From Coriolopsis trogii (taxonomy: Eukaryota > Basidiomycota > Agaricomycetes > Polyporales > Polyporaceae): a stretch of 64,000 nt of DNA. A program made the position numbers and the translations under genes. The first letter of the stretch is position 1. Each line of letters begins with the position of its first letter. The stretch is taken from NCBI GenBank assembly GCA_020543525.1, contig JAHYIO010000003.1, positions 124,001-188,000 of the forward strand, read 5' to 3'. Below the pieces are notes generated by a model. The model did no database searches. It was not told the DNA's origin and saw only the letters and a list, made by a program, of their open reading frames with translations. Positions 48,444-59,987 of this stretch are shown piece by piece.

Positions 48444-50018
48444 TTACACTCCGTACACGCGATCTTCGTGTCTCTTCGGCCGCGGCCCATCTGGAATGAC
48501 TGCCTGCGAGCACCGATTTGCGCCTCTGATAGCGTCGACGCGCACCACCGCATCGGTCAGCGTCGGGATGTCCTCCGCAAGTCCATGGGTATACGCCTGG
48601 ACATCAAAGTCCCTGAGCGACTGCTCTGCGACGGTCAGCGGCAGAGGTGACGGCCGCGGACGTCTCGGACTGTTGCTCTCTCCGACTAGCATTTCCTCAA
48701 AGTCGCTGTCGTAATCTGAGGTCGGATCGAGCCCATACGTGGATACGCTGAGGTGGAGAGAGCGGAGCGGGAGACGTTTTAATGCAGAAGCCAGCAGGAC
48801 CTGCATAGCGGGATCAGATATGAGATCATATACTGAGCGAGCGAGCATTCGTACCAAGTTCGCCTCGATATCTTCCTCACAGCTCTCCTCCGCGAGGTCG
48901 ATGAAGGCCACGAGACCCTCTAGGCGAGCCGCTCCTGGTTCTTGCAGTATACTGGGTAGATTGATAGATGGATTATGGAGGAAGTCACCACTGGCGGTCT
49001 CGAGCTGCAGATGTAGAGGTTTGGCATATGATAGAACGGCTGAGAGCATGCTGAACTGCAACTTCGTCTTCAGCGGCGAATCGCAGCTCACATGGGAAGC
49101 TTGGCAGGTGAGCCCTAGCATGTAGAGGTCCTCGAGTGAGCCTGTGAGTGTTTCGAGACCTTGCCAGGTGCCTGGCCCATCTTCCGCGAGCTGACTCCGG
49201 ATATTGAGCTCGCGGTGTTCCAGGATATCAGGCTCATCGAGGTCGTCAACAGTGTCGGTGGAGATCCCGAGATGTGTGAGATTCGGGTAAGCACGAATGT
49301 ACGGCGCCGCCAGCGGGCGCCAGTCACGTTCAATAGTCAACGACCGCATCTTCGGGTAGACTTGGGTGAAGACGGGGACGTGGGGACCCGTGAACCAGTC
49401 CGCGCAGTACAGCCTTTCAAGAGTAGTGGCCCATTTGCCCAGCAACTGAACGGGATGATAGTCAGGCCAGTCCTCAGCAGAGTCCACCTCCGTGTCAAAG
49501 AAAGGCTCGTCGTAACCCGACCAGTCCAGATCTATTTGGGCGAGGTGAAGCGACTGCAGATCACGGAGTAAATCACAAGTCCGATGACCGACATAGCCTA
49601 TCTCGAGGTCCTGGAGATGTGTGAGGCCAGTGATCGCTGGGTATATGCGAGGGTGCTCGGTGAGAGTGTCTTCGCCGTTGTCAATAGAGAGTGCGTAGAG
49701 GTTGACCATGGACGGTAGGAGTTCGATAATGCGCGATGACGTCTCAGGGGATAAGCCGCGAGTGGACCTGAGATGAAGCTGTCCCACGCAAGGTACGCGT
49801 AGAGTGCCTTCAGCCAGGAGGAAGCGGAGGAACTTCAGAGCGTCGGCCTCGCGAGTAATGTATACGGGTTTGCGATACAGGACGGACTTGGCGGCTGGAT
49901 GGTAGAGGAGGCGAGCGGTATACATGAGACATACTGCTGTTTCAGGGCTCGCCCACAGAGCGACCTCGTGTAGTACATCAGCGTTGAGTATACCCCGAGA
50001 GGAAGGGAGCGATTCCAT
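48444..50018 (-). CDS. F-box-like/LRR-like protein, tandem paralogue 1
   Basis: Two exons, 50018-48855 and 48800-48444 (506 residues), with an intron GTACGA...ATGCAG of 54 bases that happens to be open and in frame; the homologous introns of the two paralogues contain stops, so it is a real intron. The ATG of MESLPSSRGILNADVL is preferred: it matches the paralogues, while the longer frame begins inside the transposon. The N-terminus (LNADVLHEVALWASPETAVC, then YTARLLYHPAAKSVLYRKP) has the F-box-like pattern common in Agaricomycete F-box families, which recruit substrates to SCF ubiquitin ligases. Leucine-rich segments follow. The C-terminal exon starts VLLASALKRLPLRSLHLSV and contains PLPLTVAEQSLRDFDVQAYT. 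A transposon sits 26 bases upstream of the start and separates it from its original promoter. Confidence 0.75.
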   Translation of the reverse strand: MESLPSSRGILNADVLHEVALWASPETAVCLMYTARLLYHPAAKSVLYRKPVYITREADALKFLRFLLAEGTLRVPCVGQLHLRSTRGLSPETSSRIIELLPSMVNLYALSIDNGEDTLTEHPRIYPAITGLTHLQDLEIGYVGHRTCDLLRDLQSLHLAQIDLDWSGYDEPFFDTEVDSAEDWPDYHPVQLLGKWATTLERLYCADWFTGPHVPVFTQVYPKMRSLTIERDWRPLAAPYIRAYPNLTHLGISTDTVDDLDEPDILEHRELNIRSQLAEDGPGTWQGLETLTGSLEDLYMLGLTCQASHVSCDSPLKTKLQFSMLSAVLSYAKPLHLQLETASGDFLHNPSINLPSILQEPGAARLEGLVAFIDLAEESCEEDIEANLVRMLARSVYDLISDPAMQVLLASALKRLPLRSLHLSVSTYGLDPTSDYDSDFEEMLVGESNSPRRPRPSPLPLTVAEQSLRDFDVQAYTHGLAEDIPTLTDAVVRVDAIRGANRCSQAVIPDGPRPKRHEDRVYGV

Positions 50019-50042
50019 GGCAGATGAGTCGTCTTGCGATCC

Positions 50043-51612
50043 TACAGTGGCGGTCAAAAATAATGCCCGGGGGTCATTGGGCGTCTAAAGTGTCGTACTG
50101 GGGCAGCATTCTTGAGCAATGTCTGGACATCTGTGTACATATTAATACCCTACTATGTGCTCTATCCATATATACAAGAGAGAGTTTGAATGACGCAGAA
50201 TTGGTAGAGATTTTCAAGTAACAATCTCATGACCCTATTTTGAGAGGTGTTATAAGATGACCCATACAAGGCATCTTTGACCTCTGTAAGGAGTTGAAAT
50301 TACAATCTAATATTGTTTGTGTGATGATAGGAATGTATCACCATTTATGTATTGATGGAACCAGAGAGAGTAGTACAAACTGCTAAGGGAGCTTCATAAT
50401 TGAGACAACAATGCTTCCATAACATGTTACTTCCTAGACTGCTATATAAATTGAGAAGTCATAATATTATGGTACAGAGTAGTATATCTCCCTGTATGCA
50501 TTCTGACTACTCACTTTGCCAGGTTGTTGTCAAACTTGATAATTCAATAATTTGGTTTGAGTATTGAACATGGCCTTGCTACCTGTACTATTATTACTCT
50601 CTATAAAGACCCAGTTGATTTTGATCCATGAAAGCTGGGTGTTTTGAAGACTCAAGTACAAAGTATATAATTTACTATCCAAACTGTCAGTTCAGTTTTT
50701 GCTTCAAGTAGAGTAATGTGATTACTATCATGGCATAGGGTTTCAGAGCATAGCAAAGTTTAGTATGTTATTGATCCTTGATGCTAGGTATCCATAAGCT
50801 GTGAATTATAGAAATATTTGCATGACATAGTGTTCTATTGATTAGACACTGAATTGAAGTATCAGGTGTTGTAGGAGAGCCAGGCCACAATTACTATTAT
50901 AGCATCCTCTGGAGCATAGTTGGTATTGCGACATTTTGCTAAGTAGAGTTGAATCTTTCACTAGTCTCCTATATACCAATATAGTATCCATACCAACACA
51001 TAATTTAATAATGGCAGAGAATAGTTTCACTCTATGATTGGAGATACAGAAAAGCAATATACTTGATTTTGTCACTCAAAATCAGTATTATCCACATTCA
51101 AACCCCCTCAAGACTTTGGAACTGCATGAAAGTGGCCTGGATAATATAGTGTTCTATACAATAGGCCCCATAGTATTTGTATATGCATTGGGACTTGACT
51201 ATGTGAATCCTGTGGTAAGATACAGGTCTGTGTTTTCAGAGGGTAACTGCCTAAAATGGACACAATTATGAATGCAGTTGCCAGTCAATATGGCCACATT
51301 GTACATGATTTTCACTACAGATGTATGCATAGTGAGGAGTAGTAAACCTTTGTAGTAAATGCATTTATATGTCTCAATCTGGTAGTAGGAGATCAGTCAA
51401 ATTATTTAGATCATGCTCAATTTTACACCCATCCAATGTGCATTATAGCTGCATTGCCAGACTCCTATCAGGTAGGGAATGCCAATGAATACATGCATGA
51501 GTAATGTGCAGCACTAGTAATATGATACAGCACACAGTCTGGCTATACAGGGTATACTTATGGAGAAAATGCAAAAAAAGGGGGGTGGGCATTATTTTTG
51601 ACCGCCACTGTA
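50043..51612 (-). mobile_element. Tc1/mariner-type non-autonomous transposon, copy 2 (inverted)
   Basis: 1566 bases (50045-51610), TA at 50043-50044 and 51611-51612. The same sequence as copy 1 in reverse orientation; everything compared by eye was identical, including both terminal regions and the interior short frames. It is inserted between the start codon of F-box paralogue 1 and that gene's upstream region. Confidence 0.88.
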
Positions 51613-52127
51613 CACTGACTCGAAGCATCAGTGTGCGGTCGCACAAGTACCATGATTCAACTAACCTTCGCGTCCTGTCGAAGAAGTGGTACGTGCAAGA
51701 GACGAAGAAACAACTGCAGTCTGCCATCTCTGAGCCTGGACGCACAGACCATCTGGGCGTGAGAGTGTGACCTCACGCGCAAGTGACCAGTGACGATTCG
51801 CGTTCGTGACAAGGCCTGGACTTTGAGCATCCAAACTATTAGCACTTAGTAGCCTTGCCAATAAACGGTTATGTACTACTAAGTATGTCTCTCACTCTAG
51901 AGTGTATGTTTGGGTACAACCATAGGACGATATTCACTCACTGGCATGGTTCGGTTTCTTCTCTAGACGCGATCGGAGGATGACTCAACACGCAATTGGG
52001 CATTGGGATCCACATCATGATTGTGTCCCAGTGCATCGAGATAAGTAACCGTGGTCGCAATATGTCAATGTTGAATGTTGTGACTCTTATACACAGTAGT
52101 TTGAGCAACCATCACACCCCAACCCCA
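51613..52127. other. displaced upstream region of F-box paralogue 1, then intergenic
   Basis: 51640-51840 resembles the region upstream of paralogue 2 (53780-53940): shared blocks include GCACAGACCATCTG followed by GCGTGAGA, and GTGACAAGGC further out. So this is the ancestral promoter of paralogue 1, now 1.6 kb away. The remainder up to 52127 shows nothing. Confidence 0.6.
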
Positions 52128-53699
52128 CTACACTTCATACATCGGGAAATCTTCATGTCTCTCTGGGTGCAGCCCAACTGGAATGACCGCCTCCGAGCAG
52201 CGATTTGAGCTTCTGATAGCGTTGATGCGGACCACCGCATCGGTCAGCGTCGGGATATCCTCCGCAAGTCCACGGGTGTACGCCTGAACATCAAAGTCCT
52301 TGAGCGACTGCTCCGCAACGGTCAGCGGCAGGGGCGACGGTGGTGGTGGTAAAGGCATGCCCCTCCGATGAAGTATCATAACCTGGGTGGCGCTGACACG
52401 CCTCTGGGTCGGATTCAACCCGTAGGTGAACACGCTGAGCCGGAGACGGCGGAGCGGGAGACGCTTCAATGCAGAAGCCAATAGGACCTGCGTCGAAGGA
52501 TCAGCGATACATCATACACACAGCGAGCGAGGATATCGTACCAAGCATGACACGATATCTGTGCCACGGCTCTCTTTCTCGAGCGATATCGACACCACAA
52601 GGCTCTCGAGGTGAGCCGCCCCTGGTTCATGCAGAATACTTTGCAAATTGATGCGGGGATTGTGGAGGAATTCGCCGCCGGCAGTCGCCAGCTTCAAGTG
52701 GAGAGGCTGGGCATATGAGAGTATGGCTGAGAGCATGTTGAAGTGCAATTCCGTCTCCAGTAACGAATGGCAGCGCACACGGGAAGCGCGGCAGGTGAGC
52801 CCGAGCATGTAGAGATCGACGAGCGAGCCTATGAGGGTGTCGAGACGATTCCACGTGCCTGGCCCGTCTTCCGCAAGCTGACTCTGGATGTTGACCTCGC
52901 GATGTTGTGAGATATCAGGGTCCTCGAGGTCGTCGATAAAGTCGGTGGTGATCTCGAGATGCGTGAGGTTCGGATATGCACGGACGTACGGTGCCGCTAG
53001 CGTCCGCCAATCGTCTTCGATATTCAACGACCGCATCTTCGGATAGACTTGGGTGAAGACTGGGACGTGGGGCCCCGTGAACCAGCACGTACACTTCAGC
53101 TCCTGGAGAGAACTGGCCCATCTCTCCAAGAACTGAACAGGATGGTAGTCAGGCCAGTCCTCAGGAGAGTCCACCTCCGTATCAAAGAAAGGCTCGTCAT
53201 AACCTGACCAGTCCAGGTCTAATTTGGTGAGGTGAAGCGATTGTAAATCACGGAGTAGATCGCAAGTTTGATGACCAACACAGCCTATCTGGAGTTCCTG
53301 GAGATGTGTGAGACCAGTGATTGCTGGGTATATGCGAGGGTGCTTGGTGAGAGTGTCTTCGCCGTCGCCAATAGAGAGTGCGTAGAGGTTGACCATGGAC
53401 GGTAGGAGTTCGATAATGCGCGATGACGTCTCAGGGGATAAGCCATAAATGGTGCCAAGGTGGAGCTGTCCTACATAGGGTACGCGTACGGTACCTTGAA
53501 GCAGGAGAAACCGAAGGAACTTGGTGGCATCAGCCTCCTTAATGATGTATACGGGTTTGCGATACAGAACCGACTTGACGGCTGGTTGGTAAAGAAAGCG
53601 AGCGGTGTACATGAACGACACCGCCGTTTCCGGGCTTGCCCACAGAGCGACCTCGCGTAGCACATCCGCGTTGAGTAGACTGGAGGGGATCAATTCCAT
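52128..53699 (-). CDS. F-box-like/LRR-like protein, tandem paralogue 2
   Basis: Exons 53699-52542 and 52487-52128 (505 residues), 54-base intron GTACGA...ACGCAG. Starts MELIPSSLLNADVLREVALWA. Very close to paralogue 1 over its whole length: EADATKFLRFLL, HLGTIYGLSPETSSRIIELL, QIGCVGHQTCDLLRDLQSLH, WPDYHPVQFLERWA, TGPHVPVFTQVYPKMRSL. It ends with the family C-terminus PLPLTVAEQSLKDFDVQAYT and MYEV. Function inferred only from the F-box-like N-terminus; no catalytic motif. Confidence 0.78.
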
Positions 53700-54175
53700 G
53701 GCAGATGAGGCCTCGAGGTCTTGTGGTTCCTGCGCTGAGCATGAGCATGCGGTAGCACAGACACTTGGATTCCACTGACTCCCGCGTCCTGACCAGGAGA
53801 TGGTATGTGCGAGAGACGGAAATTCGTCGCTGAGCTATGCGGCAGTGCCACCGAACGCACAGACCATCTGCGCGTGAGACTCAAGGTAACTTACAGTGAC
53901 GTTTCGCGTCTGTGACAAGGCGGCGTCAAGTTCGCTCAGCCACGTCTAGCCTTTCAAAGATGCTAATAGTAATGCGGATCCACTAGCACGACCGTCAACC
54001 AAGGGAGGTTCATTTGCACGCACTCGGATGCACGCCACCGGCGAGTGCATTCACAGAAACATCGCACCCAATGGAAAGATACACCTTATGCTCAGCGTAC
54101 CATTCAAGCAAAGATCATTGGGTCGAACCTCACGACTCTTACCGACACTAACAATTGAGCAATACACCCCGACAA
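53700..54175. other. intergenic region with paralogue 2 promoter
   Basis: Its part next to 53760-53940 is homologous to 51640-51840 and, more weakly, to the region upstream of paralogue 3 (55800-55950). No genes seen. Confidence 0.55.
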
Positions 54176-55757
54176 TTACACTTCGTACATCCTGAAATCT
54201 TCATGTGTCTTCGGTAACGGCCCATCTGGGATGACCGCCCGCAAGCACCGATGCGAGCCCCGGGTAGGGTTGACGCGGACCACCGCATCGGTCAGTGTCG
54301 GGATATCCTCCGCAAGTCCGCGGGTATACGCCTGAACGTCAAAATCCTTGAGCGACTGCTCCGCAACGGTCAGCGGCAAGGGTGACGGTGGTGGCGGTCT
54401 GAGTCTCTGGAACCAATGGGGTAGGTCCTCCAAATTGCTAAGGCCTTTTGGGTTGGGATCGAGCCCGCGAGTAATCACTCTGAGGCGAAGGCGGCGGAGC
54501 GGGAGACGCTTCAATGCAGACGCCAACAGGACCTGCAGATGGAATTCAGGAATGGGAGAGGACATACAGAGCGAGCGGTGTTCATACCAAGCATGCCACA
54601 ATATCCTCATTACGACTCACTGAGCGGAGGTGAATCGAGACAGAGAGACTTTCCAGGTGTGCCGCCTCTGGCCCTTGCAGTATACTTGGTAGATTGATGG
54701 AAGGGTTGTGCAGAAAGGTACCGCTGGCGTTCTCGACCTTCAGATGAAGAGGCTTGGCATATGATAGGATGGCTGAGAGCATGCTGAAGTGCAACTCTTC
54801 CTCCACCGACGACGTGTGACAGCACACGCGCGACGCACGGCATGTGAGCCCGAGCATGTAGAGATCGATGAGTGAGCCTGTGAGTGTGTCGAGACCTCTC
54901 CAGGTGCCTGGCCCGTCTGCCGCTAGCTGACTCCGGATGTTGACCTCGCGGTGCTGCAGAACAGCAGGGTCCTTGAAGTCATCTCTGAAGTCCGTGCGGA
55001 TGCTAAGTTGGGTAAGATTCGGATATGCGCGAATGTATGGCGCTACCAGCGGACGCCAGTCACCGTCGATACATAACGACCGCATCTTTGGGTAGATTTG
55101 GGTGAAGACGGGAACATGGGGGCCGGTGAACCAGTATAAACAGCCCAGCTCCTCAAGAGAAGCGGCCCATTTCTTCAGGACCTGTATGGGATGGTAGTCG
55201 GGCCAGTCCTCCGAGGACATTTCCGTTTCGAAGAAAGCCAAGTGGTAAGTTGACCAGTCGAGGCGTATCTCGCGTATATGGGATGATGTCATATCACGGA
55301 GTAAATCACAAGTACGATGACCGCCGTGCACCATCTCGAGAATCTGGAGATGTCTAAGGCCAGCGATCGCTGCGTAAATGCGAGGGTGTTTGGTGAGAGT
55401 GGCTTCGACGTCGTTAATAGAGAGAGCATAGAGGTCCACCATGGATGGTATGAGTTCAATGAGCCGTGATGACGTCTCAGGGGATAAGCCGTGTAGGTTA
55501 TGTATATGAAGCTGTCCCACGTAGGGCACGCGTACGGTACCGTCAGCCAAGAGGAAGCGGAAGAATACCACAGTAGCGCCCTCTTCATCAATGTAGACGG
55601 GTTTGCGGTACAGAATCGACTTGGCGGCTGGGTGGTAAAGGAAGCGAGCGGTGTACATGAGAGACACCGCCGTGTCAGGGCACGCCCACAGGGCGACCTC
55701 GCGTAGCACATCGACGTTGAGTCGACTCGGAGTCAGCGGGTAACGGATTGATTCCAT
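54176..55757 (-). CDS. F-box-like/LRR-like protein, tandem paralogue 3
   Basis: Exons 55757-54588 and 54532-54176 (508 residues), 55-base intron GTATGA...CTGCAG at the same place as in paralogues 1 and 2. The start MESIRYPLTPSRLNVDVL is chosen by alignment with the other two; an upstream in-frame ATG would add 19 residues. Same domain order, more diverged than 1 and 2 are from each other (for example EEGATVVFFRFLLADG and MVHGGHRTCDLLRDM). The conserved C-terminus is PLPLTVAEQSLKDFDVQAYT then MYEV. Confidence 0.78.
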
Positions 55758-56219
55758 GGATGAGGTTTGCTGTGCTGAGCTGAGCATATGAACGATTCCG
55801 TGCAAGTATCGCACTCACCTTTGCGTTCGAGGCAGGAGAAGGTAAGCGCGATAGACGGCTGAGTTTTCGACATCTGGCGTGCACAGAAGCGCACACACTC
55901 GGACCGTGACCATACTGTATGTGACGTTACGTGTCGCGTCCGATGTAACAACGTTCTCCTGGTCGGACTCGCGTCCGCAGTGGTAGTCACTCTGCTCCCT
56001 TGTATCCTGATCAAAGCCATATTCAATTGAAAAGATTATTTGTACCATCGTACCTGTTTGTGCGATTTAGTGTCGATGCCCATGGACTGTGCTGCCAAGA
56101 CGCGACGCGTATCACGTGCCACGCGTTGTTGACGAAACGCGCTCTCCAGATGTGACACCGAGTCTCGACCACCATCTCCCCTCCCTTTCGCCTTCGACTA
56201 GAGGCATCGAATCTGTCTC
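55758..56219. other. divergent promoter region (F-box paralogue 3 / CDC45)
   Basis: 462 bases between two divergent genes. A stretch with ACGCG repeats near 56097-56140 (GACGCGACGCG, ACGCGTTG, ACGCGC) resembles MCB-type (ACGCGT-like) cell-cycle elements, which would suit CDC45; this is only a motif resemblance. Confidence 0.4.
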
Positions 56220-58673
56220 ATGGTCTATTTACCTCCACCTCATCTCGCGTCTGCGTCCCGGCCGTCTTATGCTGAAGCCTACGCAAAGATCCTCGCTGCC
56301 CATCGCCGCTCACCCAAGACGGCAGCATCCTCAGTCATCATCCTGGTTGCCCCAGACGTCGACGCGCTATGTGCCGCCAAGATGCTTGCAGACCTCTTTC
56401 AGCAGGACGATGTTATGCACCGGATCATCCCCGTCTCCGGTCATGCAAAACTCGAGAGCATACGAGACGAGTTGACGACCTACACTGACGTGAGTATGAC
56501 ATTCTGGGCCCTATCTCTGCGTGTATGAATCACAGATGCCTGGAATAGCTGCATACGCTTATTATGTTTAACATGGGTGCCATCCTTGACCTTCCCTCAC
56601 CCGAGTGGTTCGGCGACTTCCCCACGACGCTAACCGTGCATATAATCGACTCGTCAAGACCACAGAACTTGTCCAGTGTTTTTGGCGGTGGAGAGAACGG
56701 TGATCGAATAGTGATTTGGGATGATGGCGGCGTGGAACATCTGGAGGAGGAACGCAAGGCATGGGAGGTTCTGACGGTAAGTGTTCGACCAGATCAACCG
56801 CCTTCCCCATCCATCCGTGCGCGATTGTGTAACCCTCTGTCTGTAGTATGCCCCAGAGGAGGACTCAGATGACGATTCGGGTTCAGAGGAAGAGGCCGAA
56901 GAGGAAGACGACCATGACGAGGAAGAGGATGACTATGAAGACGGTGACACTTCTTCCCCATCCAGGAAACGGCGTTCTCTGCAGGACGGGGGTGGTAGAC
57001 TGAGCAAGAAACGCAAAGTCGACGTGAGTCCTCGCCATCCGCCCATGCGGCGTGCGTTCGCTTACTTTCTGTCAGCAACCCAATCGTCTATCTCGCGAGG
57101 AACGCACACAACACGAGAATAGGCTCTTCAAGTATTATAGATCCGGTACATGGCACGGTCAGAGCGCGTCTGGCACCATGTACATCCTCGCTACTGTTCT
57201 CGAACGCGTGATGGGACGCGTTGACAGTGATCTCCTATGGTGAGTTGCCGTCCTTGCATTCAAGCCACAATCGTGCCTCACTTTTGGCCGCCTCAAGGTT
57301 CGCTATTCTCGGCCTGACGTATCAATATATGACTTCGCGCATATCCCGAGAAGAATACGACAAGTATCAATCAATATACTACGACGAAGTCGCGCGGCTT
57401 AACCCGGCACCCCCCACTGCCCTCGGGGACGATCTCAAATCCCAGAGCCCCGACGACCACTCCGTCTACGCCTCTGACGAATTCCGTTTCATGATGTTCC
57501 GCCACTGGAATCTCTACGATGCCATGTACCACTCCAGCTACGTAGCGAGCAAGCTCGGGATCTGGAAAGAGCGCGGACGCAAACGCTTCACCGGCCTCCT
57601 CGCCAAGATGGGGTTCTCGATCCCAGAAACGCAACAACCGTACCAGCACATGGCAAAGGACCTCAAGATGTCGCTCCGTGAGAAGCTCGACCAGCTCGCG
57701 CCCGAGTACGGCCTTGTCGAGCTCTCCTATCCCTCGTTCACGCGGTGTTACGGCTATCGCTCGCAGCCGCTCTCCGCTGGGGACGCTGTTGAGGCGCTCT
57801 CGGCTCTCCTTGATATCGCGGGTGGGACGCGGATCGAAGTGGAAGTCGAGGGCGCCCGGAACGGGGGGGAATGGTTCGGGGGCGGGAAGCTGTGGGAGGG
57901 TGGACGCGAAGGACGGTATCGCGACGATGAGCGCGAGAACGTGCCTCCTGATGTGCTCGCGCAGGTCGTGAAGGCCCAGGTGCTCGCTCAGGATGGTAAA
58001 GAGGGCGGCGATAATGGAGACGGGGACTGGTGGGTCAAGAACTTTTGGGCTGCATTCGACGCGCTTGGAGAGTGAGTCAATTGCTCGTTCCTCCCCTCCG
58101 CGCGACTGACATACCTTGCAGCATTGAGCGTTTGCGGGAAGCTATCCCGCTCTCGATGGCATTGCATCGCGCGATAATACGACAGGGGTCGTCAATTATC
58201 GACAAGCAGGACATCAAGACGCTGCGCGGCCACCGCGTCGTCGTCCTCACGCAAGGTCCAGATCTCCCGCTGTTTGTGCATCCCGGCATCCTCAGCAGGC
58301 TGGCGCTCTGGTTGGTGGAGGCCCTCCGTGACCGTGTCGATCCGACAACACCAGCGTACTCGCGAAGCAAACGGAAGAGCCTGCCGTTCGTCGTCGCGTG
58401 TCTCAACGAGAAGACGGGAACGTACATCGTCGTAGGCGTAACCGGAGCAGCTGACTTTGATGATGTACGCAAGAAGTGGGTGAACGGATCGTTGACCTGT
58501 CGAATGCTGCTGATTGCGCGAACAGTGAATTCGGCCTTGCGTTCCTCGATGCCAAGGAGCGGTGCAATGCACGTACGCGGCACGGCACATTCGACACGAG
58601 TGTACTTGAGATCAACAAGGATGATCTGAAGGTCTTCCTTGAGACTCTGTGCGAGGGTGGCGAGCGTTACTAG
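56220..58673 (+). CDS. CDC45: Cdc45, replication initiation factor (CMG helicase subunit)
   Basis: Cdc45 joins Mcm2-7 and GINS to form the replicative CMG helicase at origins. Seven exons: 56220-56489, 56549-56776, 56847-57023, 57076-57239, 57298-58071, 58122-58475 and 58526-58673, giving 704 residues, in the range of fungal Cdc45. The N-terminus has the DHH-phosphoesterase-like fold remnants (VIILVAPDVDALCAAKML, LIMFNMGAILDL, VHIIDSSRP, IVIWDDGG). Then comes the characteristic acidic insertion (EEDSDDDSGSEEEAEEED) with an adjacent basic RKRR/KKRK patch, a likely nuclear signal. Family landmarks further on: FKYYRSGTWHGQSASG, WFAILGLTYQY, FRFMMFRHWNLYDAMYHSSY, LKMSLREKLDQLAPEYGL, SYPSFTRCYGY. 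The last donor (AA|GTGGGT, 58476) was chosen because it keeps frame into EFGLAFLDAKERC. A Gly-rich stretch near 57855-57930 looks like a lineage-specific insertion. Confidence 0.96.
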
Positions 58674-58865
58674 TTCGAATGTCGCTCCTTCTTGCTCTCC
58701 CATCCTACGCTATGTCCTTTGTCCTTGCTTTGTGAGACGCTATGTGTATCGATAGTCACTGTACCCCACCATCGGATGATGCCCATTGATTCAGTTTTCG
58801 AGGTTGCTGTACAGACATTATTGCGTGACCGGCTTCTCATGATACCTCCATCAGTCCCCCGACAT

Positions 58866-59735
58866 TCACAGTACCCCCTTGGTGCTTGGAACGTCATCTC
58901 CCCCGGTACGCTCGATCGCCTGGCGAATGGCCAGAGCCAACGCCTTGAATGCCGACTCTGCCCTACAAGATGAGCACAACGTCAATGAACAGTCCCCATC
59001 CACGTTTATGGGCCGCGACACAACATACTTGTGATGGTCATTCTCTCCCCGGAGGACGTCAACGTGAAGCGTGACCCCGGCAGCGATGGAGAACGAGTAC
59101 AGGATGTGGGGGAACATCTCCGTCGCGAGGTCGCCGATCTTCTCCCGCTTGAGCTTCAGGTCCGTCACGCAGTACGGGCGCGAGCAGATATCGATCACCG
59201 CACGCGACAGGGCCTGCAACGATAAAACGAGGATAAGCTATCCCGAGCCTGTATGCGGGACGAATACATGTGTCTACGGACCTCGTCGAGAGGGGCGAAG
59301 CCCGTCCCGTAGCGGCGGATGCCGCGAACCTCTCCGAGAGCCTGCTTGAATGCAGTCCCGAGTGCTATCGCGGTGTCCTGTGCAGTGTCAACTCAGGTAA
59401 GTCCCTACAAGAACGGTGCGATCCAATGAGCTGAGGAGCTTATCTGCCGAGTGGTGGTCGTCTATGTGTAAGTCGCCCTTGCACGACAGCTGGAGCGACA
59501 TGCCCGAGTGTTTCGCCAGCGCGTGGTACATCTAAAACATACCCAGGCGTTCAATTGGCGGAATTACTTCGTCGGTGTCTTGGGAGGAGGTACGTACGTG
59601 GTCGAGGAAGCCGATCCCGGTCGAGACGGAGATCTCTTGTTTGTTCCCTGATCCAGGCTGGCAGTCGAGGTTGATCGCCACTCGGATCTCCGTCTCGTTC
59701 GTCTTGCGCTCAATGACTGCTGTCCGTGCCTCCAT
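58866..59735 (-). CDS. HIS3: imidazoleglycerol-phosphate dehydratase
   Basis: Sixth step of histidine biosynthesis; Mn-dependent dehydration of imidazole glycerol phosphate. Exons 59735-59598, 59531-59444, 59379-59282, 59213-59029 and 58962-58866 give 201 residues, close to the usual ~200-220. Motifs: [15 protein letters not shown] at the N-terminus, [15 protein letters not shown], the metal ligands DDHHSAED, the second [15 protein letters not shown] and the C-terminal DVPSTKGVL. The second intron (59443-59380) has no GT donor: it begins ATAAGC and ends GCAC. Splicing AT-AC yields exactly the conserved Glu-Asp of HHxxED, while an AT-AG reading would shift frame. The start ATG ([17 protein letters not shown]) fits the family; an upstream in-frame frame exists but is not needed. 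Confidence 0.95.
59380..59443 (-). other. predicted AT-AC intron in HIS3
   Basis: 64 bases, ATAAGC...CTGCAC. The 5' end looks like a U2-type donor (GTAAGC) with A at +1, not like the U12 donor ATATCC. A branch-like CTGAG/TTGAC lies 15-20 bases before the 3' end. Confidence 0.65.
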
Positions 59736-59987
59736 TGCTTGAATCTGTACTGTCTTCGTCCGGGAGAGAGATCGCTGGACAGGAGCTTGCGTGCGAGAGA
59801 TCTGAGTCACCGAAATTCTCAGCTCCTCCTGCAAACCTGGTTTACCTTATATGGTAAGAGCGGGAAGCGCACACACGCTCGCGGCGAGTCACTGGGCAGG
59901 AGTCTGAGAAGCCATTCGCCATCGCCGCTGCTGTACAAGCCGGGACAAGAGTGGTATGTCACATAATACCGGATCAATCTGTTTGGA

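Noticed and set aside
50019..50057. N-terminal extension of F-box paralogue 1
   Set aside because: It would begin inside the transposon at a non-ATG codon; paralogues begin at the position of 50018.
59380..59443. HIS3 exon 2 read straight through or spliced GT-AG
   Set aside because: Read-through destroys the HHxxED motif and no GT gives a correct frame.
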